A DNA stretch of 64,000 bases from Brachypodium distachyon (lineage: Eukaryota > Streptophyta > Magnoliopsida > Poales > Poaceae), in NCBI RefSeq assembly GCF_000005505.3, contig NC_016131.3:66550355-66614354 (forward strand). Reading direction: 5' to 3'. Positions 1-11,199 of this stretch are shown here, one piece after another (position 1 is the first letter of the stretch; every line of letters starts with the position of its first letter). The position numbers and the translations under genes were made by a program. The notes under the pieces were generated by a model. The model was not told the origin of the DNA and did no database searches. It saw only the letters and a list, made by a program, of their open reading frames with translations.

Positions 1-89
1 TTCATTTTGGGAATCCAGAAACTGGATCCAGACATCTTTTTCTCAAGGTTAAAACCACAGGACCGAGGTCTAAGGGTGCTCAGATCTAC
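1..89 (-). other. Possible exon of an unrecognised minus-strand gene, cut by the window edge
   Basis: On the minus strand a TTTCAG acceptor at about 90-95 is followed by an open frame of about 29 codons that runs off the left edge. The frame is not low complexity and looks more like coding sequence than its surroundings. I do not recognise the peptide. A GC-rich block at 1192-1730, ending in a CAG/GTATAT donor on the same strand, could be the first exon, probably untranslated, because its frames do not join cleanly to this one. The whole model is weak. Confidence 0.22.
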
Positions 90-279
90 CTGAAATCTTT
101 ATTGATTTACCACAACCTCCATGATTGCAGCACTGTGAGAAGGTTCAACTGTGAGTTCATGGCGACTACAAGCTTAAAAAGGCGCTTGGCATTAGCAGAT
201 TACAGCCTATTTCAGAGAACTACTCCACATCATGTCATCATGACTACTCTAAAACATCTTCAAGATGTAACATTACATA

Positions 280-373
280 TTCCCTCCGTCCAACAAAGGA
301 TGTCTCAACTTTGACTAAATCTGAATGCATCTATACACTAAGTCATGTTGCATCTTTTGTTGGACGGAGGGAG
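280..373. mobile_element. Stowaway MITE (94 bp)
   Basis: Inverted ends TTCCCTCCGTCCAACAAAG and GTTGGACGGAGGGAG are flanked by TA duplications at 278-279 and 374-375. The ends continue into the ACAAA-GGATGT-type subterminal sequence also seen in the elements at 1780, 4975 and 13898, so these four belong to one family. Confidence 0.85.
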
Positions 374-1191
374 TAGTTAATTTGAAGCACTTGTTTGTGC
401 TCTCAGAGCTCTAGCAGCCACATCAAGCAATATTGCCATAACAAAGTGGCAAAACACTTTATTTTTACTATTCAAGATTTGAATACTTGGCCATAAATGT
501 CACAAACTGACATTAAAAAAATCTGAGTTATGGATATTGGGTGCAGAGTTTATGTTGAAGGGTTAATGCCTTAATGGCTTCAATTTTACAGCATGGTTCT
601 GAGTCAGAAAACCACTGTTCTAAGTTAAGGGCTGTTTTTATGATTTTTTAAGTGACTTGCGCAGGACGTGCAAAAGAACACTGTTAGCACTATTCAAAAT
701 GTACCTTTTCTCCCTTTTTGGAGCTTCTGCACCCTTTTCCCCTCTTTTTAGAAATTATTTTTTTTGACATCAATCTCCTTTTCGAACTTTCTACTGTTGA
801 GTGTGTACATCGATAAAAACAAGGAACCGCACCTAAGAATTGTCTAACATGAACAACTCAGCAATTTCGTACAACCCAAATAGCACGTAATCCTCCGGTG
901 CAACACCCGAACATGTTTTTCTTTTTATCAACAAGCACGAAACTGATCAAATACTCAATACTGTTCCAATGATTGAGTCCATGCAGGTTGCAGGGCCACG
1001 AGCCAACAGGCAATATCAACAGCAACAAAAATTTCCATTTATAGGCATGCATGGAACGAAGATATCACGCATAAAGCAAGAAAGCGAATAACTTCAGCCT
1101 AGATAAACAAAAAGCAGCCTCGCAACAGACCCAGCAGAAAACAACATGACAATAAAATGGAAAAAAAAACTTGCTATATATGTATATATAC

Positions 1192-1730
1192 CTGGATAAG
1201 TATGATTCCAATAATCCCCAAAGCAAAGCAAGAACGCCGGTAACCAAGAAACCAACAGCTCGAGCACCGGGCACTAGCAAGCAGCTAGCCACGACAGGTG
1301 GAGAGGCGGTCAAATTGGACCGAGTCGCGACGACGACCAAATCCGTACGGTGGCCCGAGAAGGAGAAGAAGATGAACCGCCGCAGGGAAAGGAGCGATTG
1401 GGCGTGGAGAGGCCGCGGCCGGTGTTCATAGTTAGTAGCATTTGGGAAAGGGATCAGCGGTGGGATTAGTGGGGATTGGGATTTTTGGGAGAGGAGAGGA
1501 TGGTTTTGATTAAAGAAAGGAGACGGGACGGGAGTGGGGGGAGGAGGAGACGACGAGGGTGGTGGTGGTGGTCTGGTGGATGAGGCCGGAAGGAAGGAAA
1601 GGATCTCCAGTGAACGGAACGGACGGCGGAGAGTCGAGCGCGCGGGAGGGACGGAGGGCGGGGATCTCGAGCCGGGGGCTGGTGGTGCCGGGCGGGATGT
1701 TCCTGTTCGCGTGTATCCTCGCAACGGCCC
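1192..1730 (-). other. GC-rich block, possible untranslated first exon on the minus strand
   Basis: This is a clear GC island inside AT-rich DNA. On the minus strand it is CT-rich and ends at 1192 with CAG followed by GTATATA, a plausible donor. No frame crosses it convincingly as protein. It may be a promoter plus leader exon of a gene lying to the left of the window, or a decayed transposon interior. Confidence 0.2.
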
Positions 1731-1779
1731 AAGTGGATAAAGGAGAGATGTTCGTGTGGTTTGTTTTAGATTTATTATA

Positions 1780-1900
1780 CTCACGCAGTCCAACAAAAAA
1801 TGTTTCAAGTTTATCAAAATTTGAATGTATCACATGACTTATTGTATAGATGCATTCAAATTTAGTTAAAGTTGAGACATCATTTGTTGGACGGAGGGAG
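1780..1900. mobile_element. Stowaway MITE (121 bp)
   Basis: The left end CTCACGCAGTCCAACAAAAAATG has drifted, while the right end TTTGTTGGACGGAGGGAG is canonical. TA lies on both sides (1778-1779, 1901-1902). Same family as the elements at 280 and 4975. Confidence 0.82.
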
Positions 1901-3061
1901 TACTACATTCGTGTCCACTTGGAATGGGTTCTATTTTATATCATCTTAATTTTCACTGGTGTCCTATTTTACATCATCTGGAATGGATTTTCTAGTTTAG
2001 AACAAAAAATTTGCAAAACGATGCCCCATTTTACTTCATCTGTTGGAGATGCTCTGAACAGCTCATGCTGAGGCCGAACGTGATGCTGACGAGGGGTGGG
2101 CTGTCGCCCAGCTGCAGTGAGACGTTTCACGCTACTTCCTGATCAACATCCTTCGACGCCCCTTCGCTTTTTCTGCCTTGAAAAGTTTAGCTTTGTTTGC
2201 AAATTCAATACCTGAAAATCCTTGAGGCATTGTTCGTTTTTTTTCTTCGGAGAACAATCATTGAGGGGAAAATGAACTACAGTCCTCCTCAATCCCTAAA
2301 CCGAACAAGTTCTGTCACCAGTCCATCAGCAACACATGTTTATGGGAGAACAATCATTTTTTTCATTGAATAGAGAGTTTTCTCAGATGCTGTTGTTGTC
2401 ATGTGGGGTTAACGTCTATGTTACAAGTTGCAAGAGAAAATTGACACCCATGTTTTTTTTTCCGAACAACGATAGGGCTTATTGACTCGTGAAATAAAAG
2501 CGTAATAAGTCCATACAATTGAAAAAAATAAAACCAACGAAAATTATCAATAAAACTTAAAGCTCTATCATAGTCATCTTTTGAAATCAACTTATCTAGA
2601 TTCATCTTCACATCTTGACCTTCATCCATGTATTCAGTGTCGAAATTGCACAATATTATACTTGCACAAGCTGCACTAAGAGCCGCATGAGCCTACCTTA
2701 AACGTAAAAATCTAAGACCGTTGAACGCATCATGGTTGGTACCCCGTGCAAGACAAGTTATGAATTTGCTGCTTCGTTGGTGAATCTATAAGAGACCAAA
2801 AACAGGGAAATGCAAGTCACGAGAACCACCGGGTTGCCTTACACCAGAATAAGGGCTAAATGCCAAACATCGATTCGTGCTTCGCTTACATTCTCAATGT
2901 CAAATTAGATGTCAGAAACAAAGTGGAGCAGTCAGATAGCGAAGTTTTTAAAGACAACGGCTAGGGTTTTCCTGTTGGTTACTCTCGTGGAAGTACTTGT
3001 CAATCTACTACGTACACCCGGATTCGCTAAAAGTTACAATATAGTTGAAGTAGTAAAGTTA

Positions 3062-3375
3062 CTCCCTCCGATACATAAAAATTGTCGCCCACTTAGTACA
3101 AAGTTTGTACTACCTCCGCTCCGGTATAAGAGGCCCCAACTCATCCCTAGGTTGAAGATTAAACTAATGTAATATGGTTCTTATATCACAAAAAATATAC
3201 CATTAGAAAATAGAACATTTGAGTTTCTAATCATATAATATTTGCGATACAGAACTCGTGTTAGATTAGTTAGATCTCCAACCTAGGATGCATGACCCCA
3301 TATACCGGAATGGAGAGAGTACTAACTTAACTTATAGTACAAAATGGGCTACACTTTTTATGATTCCGAGGGGAG
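3062..3375. mobile_element. Outer Stowaway MITE, split by a second MITE
   Basis: The left part (3062-3109) begins CTCCCTCCGATACATAAAAA. The right part (3320-3375) ends with the reverse complement of a closely similar sequence (TTTTTATGATTCCGAGGGGAG). TA flanks both outer ends (3060-3061, 3376-3377). Removing the inner element at 3110-3319 brings the two halves together as an ordinary MITE of about 104 bp. Confidence 0.8.
3110..3319. mobile_element. Inner Stowaway-like MITE nested in another MITE (210 bp)
   Basis: The ends are CTACCTCCGCTCCGGTATAAG on the left and the reverse complement of CTCTCTCCATTCCGGTATATG on the right. TA duplications lie at 3108-3109 and 3320-3321. It interrupts the MITE at 3062-3375 and is therefore the younger insertion. 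Confidence 0.78.
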
Positions 3376-3383
3376 TAAATTAC

Positions 3384-4280
3384 AAAAAACCACCACATTA
3401 GAGGTTAGGGTTTCAAATAGGTACCGATTTACGTTTTAGTTGTTAAGAACCACCGGATTTACTTAACCCCTCGCTCGCTAGCGTCTAAGCCCATTTCTGA
3501 CGGAGCGGGTCCACCGGTCAGTCCAACGTGGCATGCCAGCGTGGCAATTGACTCTCCCTCTCCCGAAGCTGTGCCTCCTTCTCTGATTCCTCTGCTCCCC
3601 CAACCGAAGCTCCTCGCCTCCATGTAGAGCCGATGCTCCGGCCGATAACTCCAGGAGCCACGCAGCTCCTAGCCGCCCTCCGCGCGCCGTCGCTCGCTCT
3701 GCCTGTGATCGTGCGGCGCCGCTCGCCCCCCCGCAGCACGCCGCCGCTCACGCTGCCCACCTCGGCGACCGCACCCACGATTCGACGGGCAGAGATGCCC
3801 CACGCGTGCACGCAGGCACGACGAGTCCGATAGAGGTGACAGCTAGGCGAGGGGGCAGCTGGAGGCGGCCCTTGACGAGGAGATGCGGCGGCGTAGGTGG
3901 AGCACCGTGGCGGGGGCACTCAAGATGGCCGTGGGCGAGAGCGAGGGCACCGGCGGACGCGCGGGGGCGCTCAAGGTGCAGACAAAGGGGGCGGGGAGGC
4001 GGCAGGTGAGGGGATCCGACGGCGGCAGCGCTCCGACGGAGACGAGTAAGACGAGGTTTGGGGCGCGCGGGGCAGTGCTCGACTGCCCGTTGGGATTGTG
4101 GTTCAGTTGGATTGCCACGGTGGCTTGCCACACTGGCCTGACGGGTGGGCCCTTCCTGTCAGTTTCGCGCTTATTCGCTAGCAACCGCACGCTTAGTCTA
4201 ATCCGATGGTTTTTAGTAAATAAAACATAAACCGGTACCGAAATGAAACCCTAACTCCTAATGTGTGGTGGGTTTTTTTT
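3384..4280. mobile_element. Non-autonomous MULE-type element with long terminal inverted repeats
   Basis: About 170 bp at the left (3384-3552) matches, in reverse complement, about 175 bp at the right (4105-4280). Shared blocks include CCACCACA, TTAGGGTTTCA, GGTACCG, GCTAGCG, CTGAC, GTGGCA and CGTGGCAAT, with scattered substitutions and small gaps. Long inverted repeats of this kind are typical of Mutator-like elements. The roughly 550-bp interior is very GC-rich, with several short frames and no recognisable protein, which fits a Pack-MULE carrying a captured fragment, though no donor gene can be named. No clean 9-bp target duplication is visible; the best pairing of the flanks is only 6 of 9. 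Confidence 0.72.
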
Positions 4281-4329
4281 TATAACAGCGGCGATTCTGT
4301 CCTGGCACAGCGAAGCTTTTGGACGAGAA

Positions 4330-4345
4330 GGCCCAATTCGGCCCA
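4330..4345 (+). promoter_or_regulatory. Paired GGCCCA (site II-like) motifs upstream of the CPP1-like gene
   Basis: Two GGCCCA motifs lie 10 bp apart (4330-4335 and 4340-4345), just downstream of the MULE-type element. This motif is common in plant promoters of broadly expressed organelle-protein genes. Together with the CT-rich, GC-rich DNA that follows, it marks the probable core promoter of the gene whose coding part begins at 6607. Confidence 0.45.
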
Positions 4346-4974
4346 ACAGGAGTTTTCTTTCTCTTCAGTGGTATTCGTCTCGGGCCTCCCGAGCGACCCA
4401 GACCCACTCGCTCCGTGGATCGTCTTCCTCATCGCGCGAGCGCCGCCACCCATCCCGCTGCCGAGCGCCCCAGCCCCCTAGCTCGTCTTCCTCCTCGCGC
4501 GAGCGCCTCCACCGCAGGTTGATCTCCCCTTTGATTCTCTCGCTTCCGACCGTTTCTCCTCCCATCACCCCACGAACGGATTCCGCCCTTTAGCTCCCCG
4601 TTTCATAATAATCCCCAATTCGTAACTGAGGCAAAATTCAAGGTAGGGCTCCTCCGCCCGTGGACGGTGTGGCCTGTGTTCTTATTTTTTTAGGTTGAAC
4701 CCCCTGATTCGTTAGTCTTGACGCCGCTGCCCACTCGATTTTTTACTGGCTGTTTAATTCACCGTTTGCATTTTGTGGTGCTAAAGTGTATGACGATTGT
4801 ACATTATTTTGGTAGGCAACCTCTAATCTGCGCGCATTTGGTTACTTCTAAATATATCATATGTTATGCTCGTACCCAAGGTTTGAAATCATCGTTCAGG
4901 TCTTTACAGTATGTTGTGATGAGGGCCTATAGCGGGCTTATCGTGGAAGCTATGCTACATGTTGCATTTTACTA

Positions 4975-5092
4975 CTCCCTCCATCCAACAAAAGATGTCT
5001 CAAGTTTGCCAAAATTTGGATGTATAATGACTTAGTATATAGATGCATTCGAATTTAGTCAAAGTTGAGACATCCTTTGTTGGACGGAGGAA
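4975..5092. mobile_element. Stowaway MITE (118 bp)
   Basis: The left end CTCCCTCCATCCAACAAAAG pairs with CTTTGTTGGACGGAGGAA on the right, with TA at 4973-4974 and 5093-5094. It shares its subterminal sequence with the elements at 280, 1780 and 13898. Confidence 0.85.
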
Positions 5093-5139
5093 TATAATGT
5101 TTCTTACCGGTTTCAAATATAGTTATAAGTAATGAGCTA

Positions 5140-5246
5140 CTCCCTCCGTCCTGAAATAAGTGACGTGGATTTGTATAGATTCTTATACAAATCCATGTCA
5201 CTTATTCTTATACAAATCCACGTCACTTATTTTGGGACGGAGGGAG
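5140..5246. mobile_element. Stowaway MITE with an internal duplication (107 bp)
   Basis: Ends CTCCCTCCGTCCTGAAATAA and its inverse at the right are flanked by TA (5138-5139, 5247-5248). The TTCTTATACAAATCCA(C/T)GTCACTTATT block is present twice in direct orientation, so the strand can fold in more than one register. Confidence 0.87.
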
Positions 5247-5564
5247 TATATTAATTGTTTGGCAACAGATTTTGATTACATATATTAGTCATGCAGCATT
5301 TAAGAAAAGATAATTTGAAACAGTGCACAAATTTAGGGTTGCATTTGGTGTTTACTTAACATTTAGCTGCTTATGGAACAGAATTGACACATTTAGTATA
5401 GTGGAGCTATCACGGCTACAAAAATAGCAGATATAGCAATCAATTTAGCAGTTACAGCTGCGTTTGTGGATTTTAATTCAATCACATAGCGTTTATGTGT
5501 TATGTCTGGAAAACTATAGCAGGATATTTAAATCGTTGTTCATGCCGTTGATTAACCTCTTTGC

Positions 5565-6470
5565 CAGTGGCGGAGCGTGAGATAAACACAAGAGGGGGCA
5601 AATTCACATCAAAACACAACATATGCAAAAAATATGTCAAGTGATAGAACAAATATAAGAGATAATTAGAGGGCAATGTCATGATGATATATTTATCTTG
5701 TTCATACAAATACCAGGTGCACATATACCTGTATTGTGGACAAGTAATTTTTTCGTGCTCTTCTGTTCATCTTAGCTTTGAAATCAGCAATTATTTCTTC
5801 AAAACCAATTTTTGATTCAATTTCTCGTTCTAATTGTAGCAGCACTACCAATTATTGAGGGAACATACGCAAAAATACTTGTAGCAGCAATTATTTCTCA
5901 TTCACAAATTCAGAACACACAAACAAAGATTCAAGGAATAGCAAGGCATACCAAGCACAGCAGCCTCCCTCAGTCCCATCTGCTGTGGGCTGCAGGCTGC
6001 AGCCATGCTCGTGCGTCGGCCGCCGGGCGCTTAGCCGTGTGCGTGCCGCAGGCCGCAGCGTGCGCGTTCAGCAGCGGCACGCCAGGTCCGGCAGGCACGG
6101 GCCACGGCGGCACGGGGCGCGTGCTGCAACGTGGACGCAGGTGTCGCCGCTGTGCGATGAGCCGAGAAGAGGAAAAATTGCATCATAGTGAATAGCCGAA
6201 TAGGGAATTCGGGAAGAACTCGATCAGGTCAGCAGTTCATTAGAGAATTGGAAATTGGGGAAGATGACGAGTAGATGAAGAATGCTGCGTGCATTAAGAA
6301 GAATTGTCTGCGTGCGTGGCGTTGGGCAATTCCTTCATGGGCTGGGCCTTGAGATAACTATATAAGAATTCCTTCATGGGCTGAGCCTTGAGATGATTAT
6401 ATAAGTATTATTTTCATTTTTCAAAGGGGGGTTGTTGCCCACTTTGGCCCCTGTGTTAGCTACGCCAGTG
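5565..6470. mobile_element. Non-autonomous hAT-type transposon (906 bp) with 8-bp target duplication
   Basis: The perfect duplication CTCTTTGC lies at 5557-5564 and 6471-6478. The termini are CAGTGGCGGAGC on the left and, read inward from the right, CACTGGCGTAGC. Similarity continues inward (AACACA, then a G-rich run, then CAAA). An 8-bp duplication and a CAGTGGCG-type terminus fit the hAT superfamily. No transposase frame is visible, so the element is non-autonomous. Its centre (about 5980-6150) is strongly GC-rich compared with its ends and could be captured sequence. It sits in the probable leader intron of the CPP1-like gene. Confidence 0.85.
6328..6405. repeat. Two tandem 39-bp units near the right end of the hAT-type element
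   Basis: The unit beginning AATTCCTTCATGGGCTG and ending CTATATAAG at 6328-6366 is repeated at 6367-6405 with three substitutions. Both copies are inside the transposon. Confidence 0.85.
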
Positions 6471-6606
6471 CTCTTTGCGGAGGGTCAGCGCATATCGTTA
6501 ATGCAGTTATCCTGTCTTCTTTACTTGGTTTTAATGTACTGTTGTTTTGGGTAGGAGCCTCGGAGGGTGAAATATTCTCGGTTAGGTTGTTCAGCTATTC
6601 GTTGAG

Positions 6607-9526
6607 ATGTCGGCGCATGGTCTAGCAACCAATCCCGTGTGGGCTACTCGATGTCCAATGAATTCAAGGGTGTCTAGTGCACCATTGGGACTTGTCTCTT
6701 TGGGCCTCGACAGGGGATGTAAGGAAAAGGTTAAACTGTTCATCATTGTGGATAGGTATAATAATACCTTATGCTTCGTCTGACCTCACTGTCAGAGCAT
6801 TATCTAATTTAAACTTTGAGAAGAAACATTACTTCTGTCTTTCCATGCAGATACACAAAATATAGTGCTCCTTTCAGTACACAGCGGTTTTCCAGAATGA
6901 CTCCGCTCGCATCTGCATCATTTGGTGATACAGCTGACTCTTCGACCCGTAAGTACTTAGTTTCTTATGTCTGACTATGACAATTAAATATTACACAGTA
7001 GATTGTTGAGATGTATTAGCCTTTTTTCGTTGTATTGAATTATATTAACTCTGAAGTAGCATGGAACAGCTGTGTGTCCATATCAGATTATTAGTTGTTT
7101 TTCATGCGTGATTGATCTTTAGACGGTATTATGGTAAAATGTAAACGTTGAACAACATTGAGGCCAAGTGTATTCCTTGGGACATGCATTATAATGTAAG
7201 ACCTAAGAGAGCTAAGTGGCGCTACAATCACCTAATATCACTCGCTAGCTTATTTTCTTATCTAGTCGTGATTCACGAAAAAAACACGTGCTGGTTCTAT
7301 TGGGTTTTTTTTTTGTAAACCTGCAGAATTCTGTTTAACCGCTTAATTTCTTCAGCCATTTTTCCTAGAATCCATGTGAAGGATCCATATCAGCGACTTG
7401 GAATCAGCAGGGAAGCATCTGAAGAAGAAATACGAGCTGCCAGGAACTTTCTGATAAGCAAGTATGCAGGCCATAAGCCTAGTGTTGATGCAATTGAATC
7501 TGCACATGACAAAATCATCATGCAGAGTTTCTTTGATAGAAAAAAACCGAAAATGGATCTCAAGAAAAAATTTAGGGATCTCAGTCAGTCACGTCCGGTC
7601 AAGGCTGTTCAGGGCAGATTCCAGACACCATCTAGCAAAGTTATTTGGAAGACTGCAATTACTTTTGTCTTGCTTGGAGTGCTTACCCTTGTTTTCCCTA
7701 CTGAAGAAGGACCAACTCTCCAGGTTTTAGTCTCTTGTGCGGCAAATATCTATTTCCTTTATCAGAGGCTCAGAAGTGGCTGGAAAGCATTCTTTTATGG
7801 GTAATACTTTCTTCCTTTTTCATTTTCTCCACCTTTAGGTTGTTCAGGATGTAGTTGAACTAGTCTTTGATTAGTTCTGCACAGTACAACATTGTTTGAT
7901 TTGGACTACTGTACTTTGATTCTGTATATGGACATTTTAGTCTAGGTACCAATACTGGTGCATATCTCAAATCCTAGCATGATATAGGACTCATACAACC
8001 CAAACCTCAAAGCCTAGCACTAGCAGCCACCACTTAAATCAATTTCCATTGCCAACTCCCAGATGGGTATCTATCTCCTGATAGTGGTGCCAAGAAAGAT
8101 CTGCTCTAGCAGCACTGGTTTTCTCCTCTCCTTAGACACACCCTTTTCATGTGAGGCATTGCTTGCCACCACTACTTCAACCCCTACAAGCCAGATCTGC
8201 AGTGCTGCGTCCTGCATAGTTTCGTGCATCAAATATGCACGGTAAACTCAAGCACTTATATTTCATATCCTGAAAAGCAAACACATCTGATGTCTCCATG
8301 GTTGCCATGCCTGGTGTGGGTTGTGCCATTCGGGCATTGGTAGGTGTCTTCATGTATGCATCTTGCCAAGTATCTGGGAGCTGTTTTTATCCCGTGCAGA
8401 AAGTATTATAGTGGGCAATGGAACTTCAAAGTCAGATTGAACGAGTGGGTGTACTAGTTGGATTGGGATTCAATCTAGGTTTGCTTAGTAATGCGTAAAC
8501 AGAAACATTTTTAGTGTGATACCGGTGCATCTACTGTACTTTTGATACTGAAACATAAGTAAGCAGCTTGCCTTTGGATTTGAAATACATAATTTAGATA
8601 TTGCCATGGGAGGAGCTGAGCACAAACTTCTTTTCTCATTTCGTGGACTTGGGGCCTGTCATCTAAGCATCTTGTACTCCCTCCGATCCATATTACTTGT
8701 CGAAATATTACATGTATCTAGACACTTTTTAGGCATAGATACATCCATATTTAGACAAATTTGAGACAATTAATATGGATCGGAGGGAGTAACAGCAGTT
8801 GATTATTCCATCATTAATTCAGCCTAATGATGTACAAGCACACAAAAAAAACATTGTGCGCTCAACCCTTGGCACGGCTGTTCTGCCATGTCAACCTTGG
8901 ATTGTCATGTTTCTGTTATGGGTGCTTTACATGATGATTAACAGTTTTGGTACAGTCTGCTTTTACAAGTTGTAAAGTTGAGTCCTGGGGTACCAACTCA
9001 AAGACCAGTCGCCAGTTTGCATATCAGAAGTCCAGAATTAAGCATAGTAGATATGGAGTAGGAGTAGGACTAAAGAACATGTTTGCATATCAAAATCCAG
9101 AATGAAGCAGACTAGATGTGGACTAGGAGTAGGAATTCAAAATTTGGAACACATTTCAACCAATAATTACTGCTGCCAGCCCATTAAGTCGAATCAAGAT
9201 GCGAGTCAGGACTCCTTAGCCAAGTATCGACTCGTAGACTAGTCACGGTTAGTCAAGCTAGCAATCCTTAATCATTGAAGCTGTTTTAAGATTTACAAAG
9301 GAAGTAACCACTGATCTCTACAAATATATTGGTATATGATCAATTCTTGATGCTGAGTTTGCTCTGATTTTTCAGGTTCGGATCCTTCTTTGCTTCCTGG
9401 CTACTTGCCACATTCTTGATGGTATCTGTAATTCCGCCTATACTGCCTGGTCCGAGAAACTTGGAAGTGAGCACTGCGTGTGTTGCTTATGCATTCCTTT
9501 TTGTATCATCAACCTTCCTGAAGTAG
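6607..9526 (+). CDS. CPP1: CPP1-like (DUF3353) J-like plastid membrane protein
   Basis: The protein has 280 residues and four coding exons: 6607-6755, 6851-6948, 7356-7800 and 9376-9526 (stop TAG). All junctions are GT-AG and keep one frame. Residues 1 to about 75 are rich in Ser, Ala and Arg with few acids, like a chloroplast transit peptide. A J-like helical segment follows at about 92-145 (DPYQRLGISREASEEEI); it lacks the HPD tripeptide of true DnaJ proteins. Four hydrophobic segments follow at about 178-197, 203-219, 232-254 and 262-279. CPP1 relatives hold protochlorophyllide oxidoreductase in thylakoid or envelope membranes and protect it during greening. That role is taken from the family and could differ for this paralogue. 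The start was chosen because the upstream exon supplies a transit peptide and splices in phase. Confidence 0.9.
8677..8789. mobile_element. Stowaway MITE in the last intron of the CPP1-like gene (113 bp)
   Basis: The ends CTCCCTCCGATCCATATTA and TAATATGGATCGGAGGGAG are perfect inverted repeats over 19 bp, flanked by TA (8675-8676, 8790-8791). The ends belong to a different Stowaway family from the GTCCAACAAA group. It lies inside the intron 7801-9375. Confidence 0.9.
9016..9142. repeat. Imperfect tandem duplication of about 66 bp in the last CPP1 intron
   Basis: TTTGCATATCA-AA-TCCAGAAT-AAGCA and the following TAG-AT-TGGA-TAGGAGTAGGA occur at 9016-9081 and again at 9082-9142 with several changes. 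This looks like a local duplication, not a transposon. Confidence 0.7.
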
Positions 9527-11199
9527 TAATCTTGGCATTCTCACTTCCATGTTAGCCCTTAGTCTTGCAGCAGCCAAAGTGGTTTTCCTCTGCTTCCGAT
9601 CGCTTGTGTAACACATCAGTGTCTTTTACTTCTGAGGTGGAAATGGTAGTTTTTTTTTTCGTGAGTTGCTAGTATATATCAGGTTGTAATGTGTGACAAC
9701 TTTTTTGCCCTGGCCCTTAAGAGTTTAATAGTACCTCATGTAGGCATTTCAATTGTATTAAATACAGTTCGTTTTTGGATAGATGATACAATAATGACAT
9801 GATGTTTATGTGGATTGAAACGCTTCTTTTGGATCTCAAATCGCCTTGGTGCATTTCAATTTTCAATAACATTCCTTTGATTGTTGCTTCTCAGCTGCCC
9901 TGATTGCGTTCGCTAGATGGCAACTGAAGGAATATCTTAGGTTGTTATGCCTTCTCTGATCTAATCCTGGCAGCTCTGAGATGATGTGCTGGTTTGTCGT
10001 TTCGTAATTTGCCCCATGAGAACAATGAAGAATGTATAGTCCGCTATTGCAACTCTCTGGTTTGATTGGCCAACACTCCCGAACTCTGAAGCCCGTGACA
10101 CAATCACACAAAGCCAACAGGAATGCACAGGCGAGTCGTATTGACGAGGCTGTGCTACAGGACTGGTGGGGCTCTACTACCGTTAGACTATTAAGTCAGT
10201 TGATCCGGTCTGTATAAGCATATGACGTGTCTGTGCCACACATGGTCCACGAAGAGAATAATAATGTTGCTGTGTCAGGCAAGCCTCTTTAAGCCTGCTG
10301 CATGTGTAACATGTCCTGATGTCTCATGAGATGATGATGTTGATGCCTAATCCCTTTGTAGTAGACTGCACAAGTGTTGGTCACAAGAGAGGGTACCTCG
10401 ATTATCCTAATTGAACAACTTTTGAGCTCTCCAGTCTAGATGATAGGGGGTAGAGAGTAGCAGCTGGTTACTGCATGATTATTTTGTCAGCTACTTTTCT
10501 CACCAACCCACTAATACGTTTTCATACCCAGGTGTCTAGAAAAGGGTTAAGGCTAAAGACTATCCTGATCCTTGTAATCCAGGGCGAACCACCTCCTTAT
10601 ATTTGTCATCCGGGCAAAAGGGGCGTCCTTGATCGTACTGCTTTCTGGGTTGACCGCTAAACTATTGCCACTGTGGTCCTCTGTGATCCCTGACCAAATC
10701 TTCCTCCGCCCGTCCATATACTACATTGATCAGAGGTCACTGTTATTCCTCTTATGCAGAAAATATATGTTCCCCCCTGTTCGTACAGCATCACCTGTAT
10801 GGCTCTATCTTGTTTTCTGTGTTGCTTGATGCTATATTAAACTAGTGCGGCACATCTCGAGAGGTCATGTGCACTCCATAACACTGGTACTACGGGTTGA
10901 CAGACGGCGGCAAGTACGTGCACGTGCAGTGCAGAGACACGACGTCAGATCTCTTCTTTGCTTGCTCTTCGGATCTTCCTGTTTTTGCATCAGATGCCGC
11001 CGTGCTGATTTCATCTGCTACTACCATGGGAACATGGGTGTACTACATGATCAACGCTGTCGCTTCCTGATCCTTGGCCTCTCTTTTAATCTTTATCAGG
11101 AAAAGACGTCCTCTCAAAATCCGCGGGGAGAAAACGAGCACGTATCTGGGTTAGTAGTAGACTAGTAGTGCCTTTCGGCATTGCGTCTCAGATCAGACC

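Larger units (their letters stand above)
1..3061. other. Intergenic DNA with two Stowaway MITEs
   Basis: Apart from the weak exon candidate at 1-89 and the GC-rich block at 1192-1730, I see no gene here. The longest open frame on the minus strand (1065-1817) is proline-rich low complexity and starts inside a MITE, so it is not called. The rest is AT-rich sequence with poly-T runs. Confidence 0.5.
4380..6606 (+). other. Probable leader exon and transposon-filled leader intron of the CPP1-like gene
   Basis: GC-rich DNA at about 4380-4642 has no convincing long coding frame and contains candidate donors at 4518 (GCAG/GTTGAT) and 4643 (CAAG/GTAGGG). A TTTTGGGTAG acceptor at 6554 precedes the ATG at 6607 by about 50 bases. 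The simplest reading is an untranslated first exon followed by a 1.9-kb intron. That intron contains two Stowaway MITEs and a hAT-type element. The exact splice sites need transcript data. Confidence 0.5.

Noticed and set aside
1065..1817. A 250-codon open frame on the minus strand
   Set aside because: It is Pro/Ser-rich low complexity, begins inside a MITE and ends in an AT-rich stretch with repeated IYIY codons; no domain is visible.
2218..2302. A possible Tourist-like MITE with GTTCG-type ends
   Set aside because: The supposed inverted ends match over too few bases and no TTA/TAA duplication could be placed.
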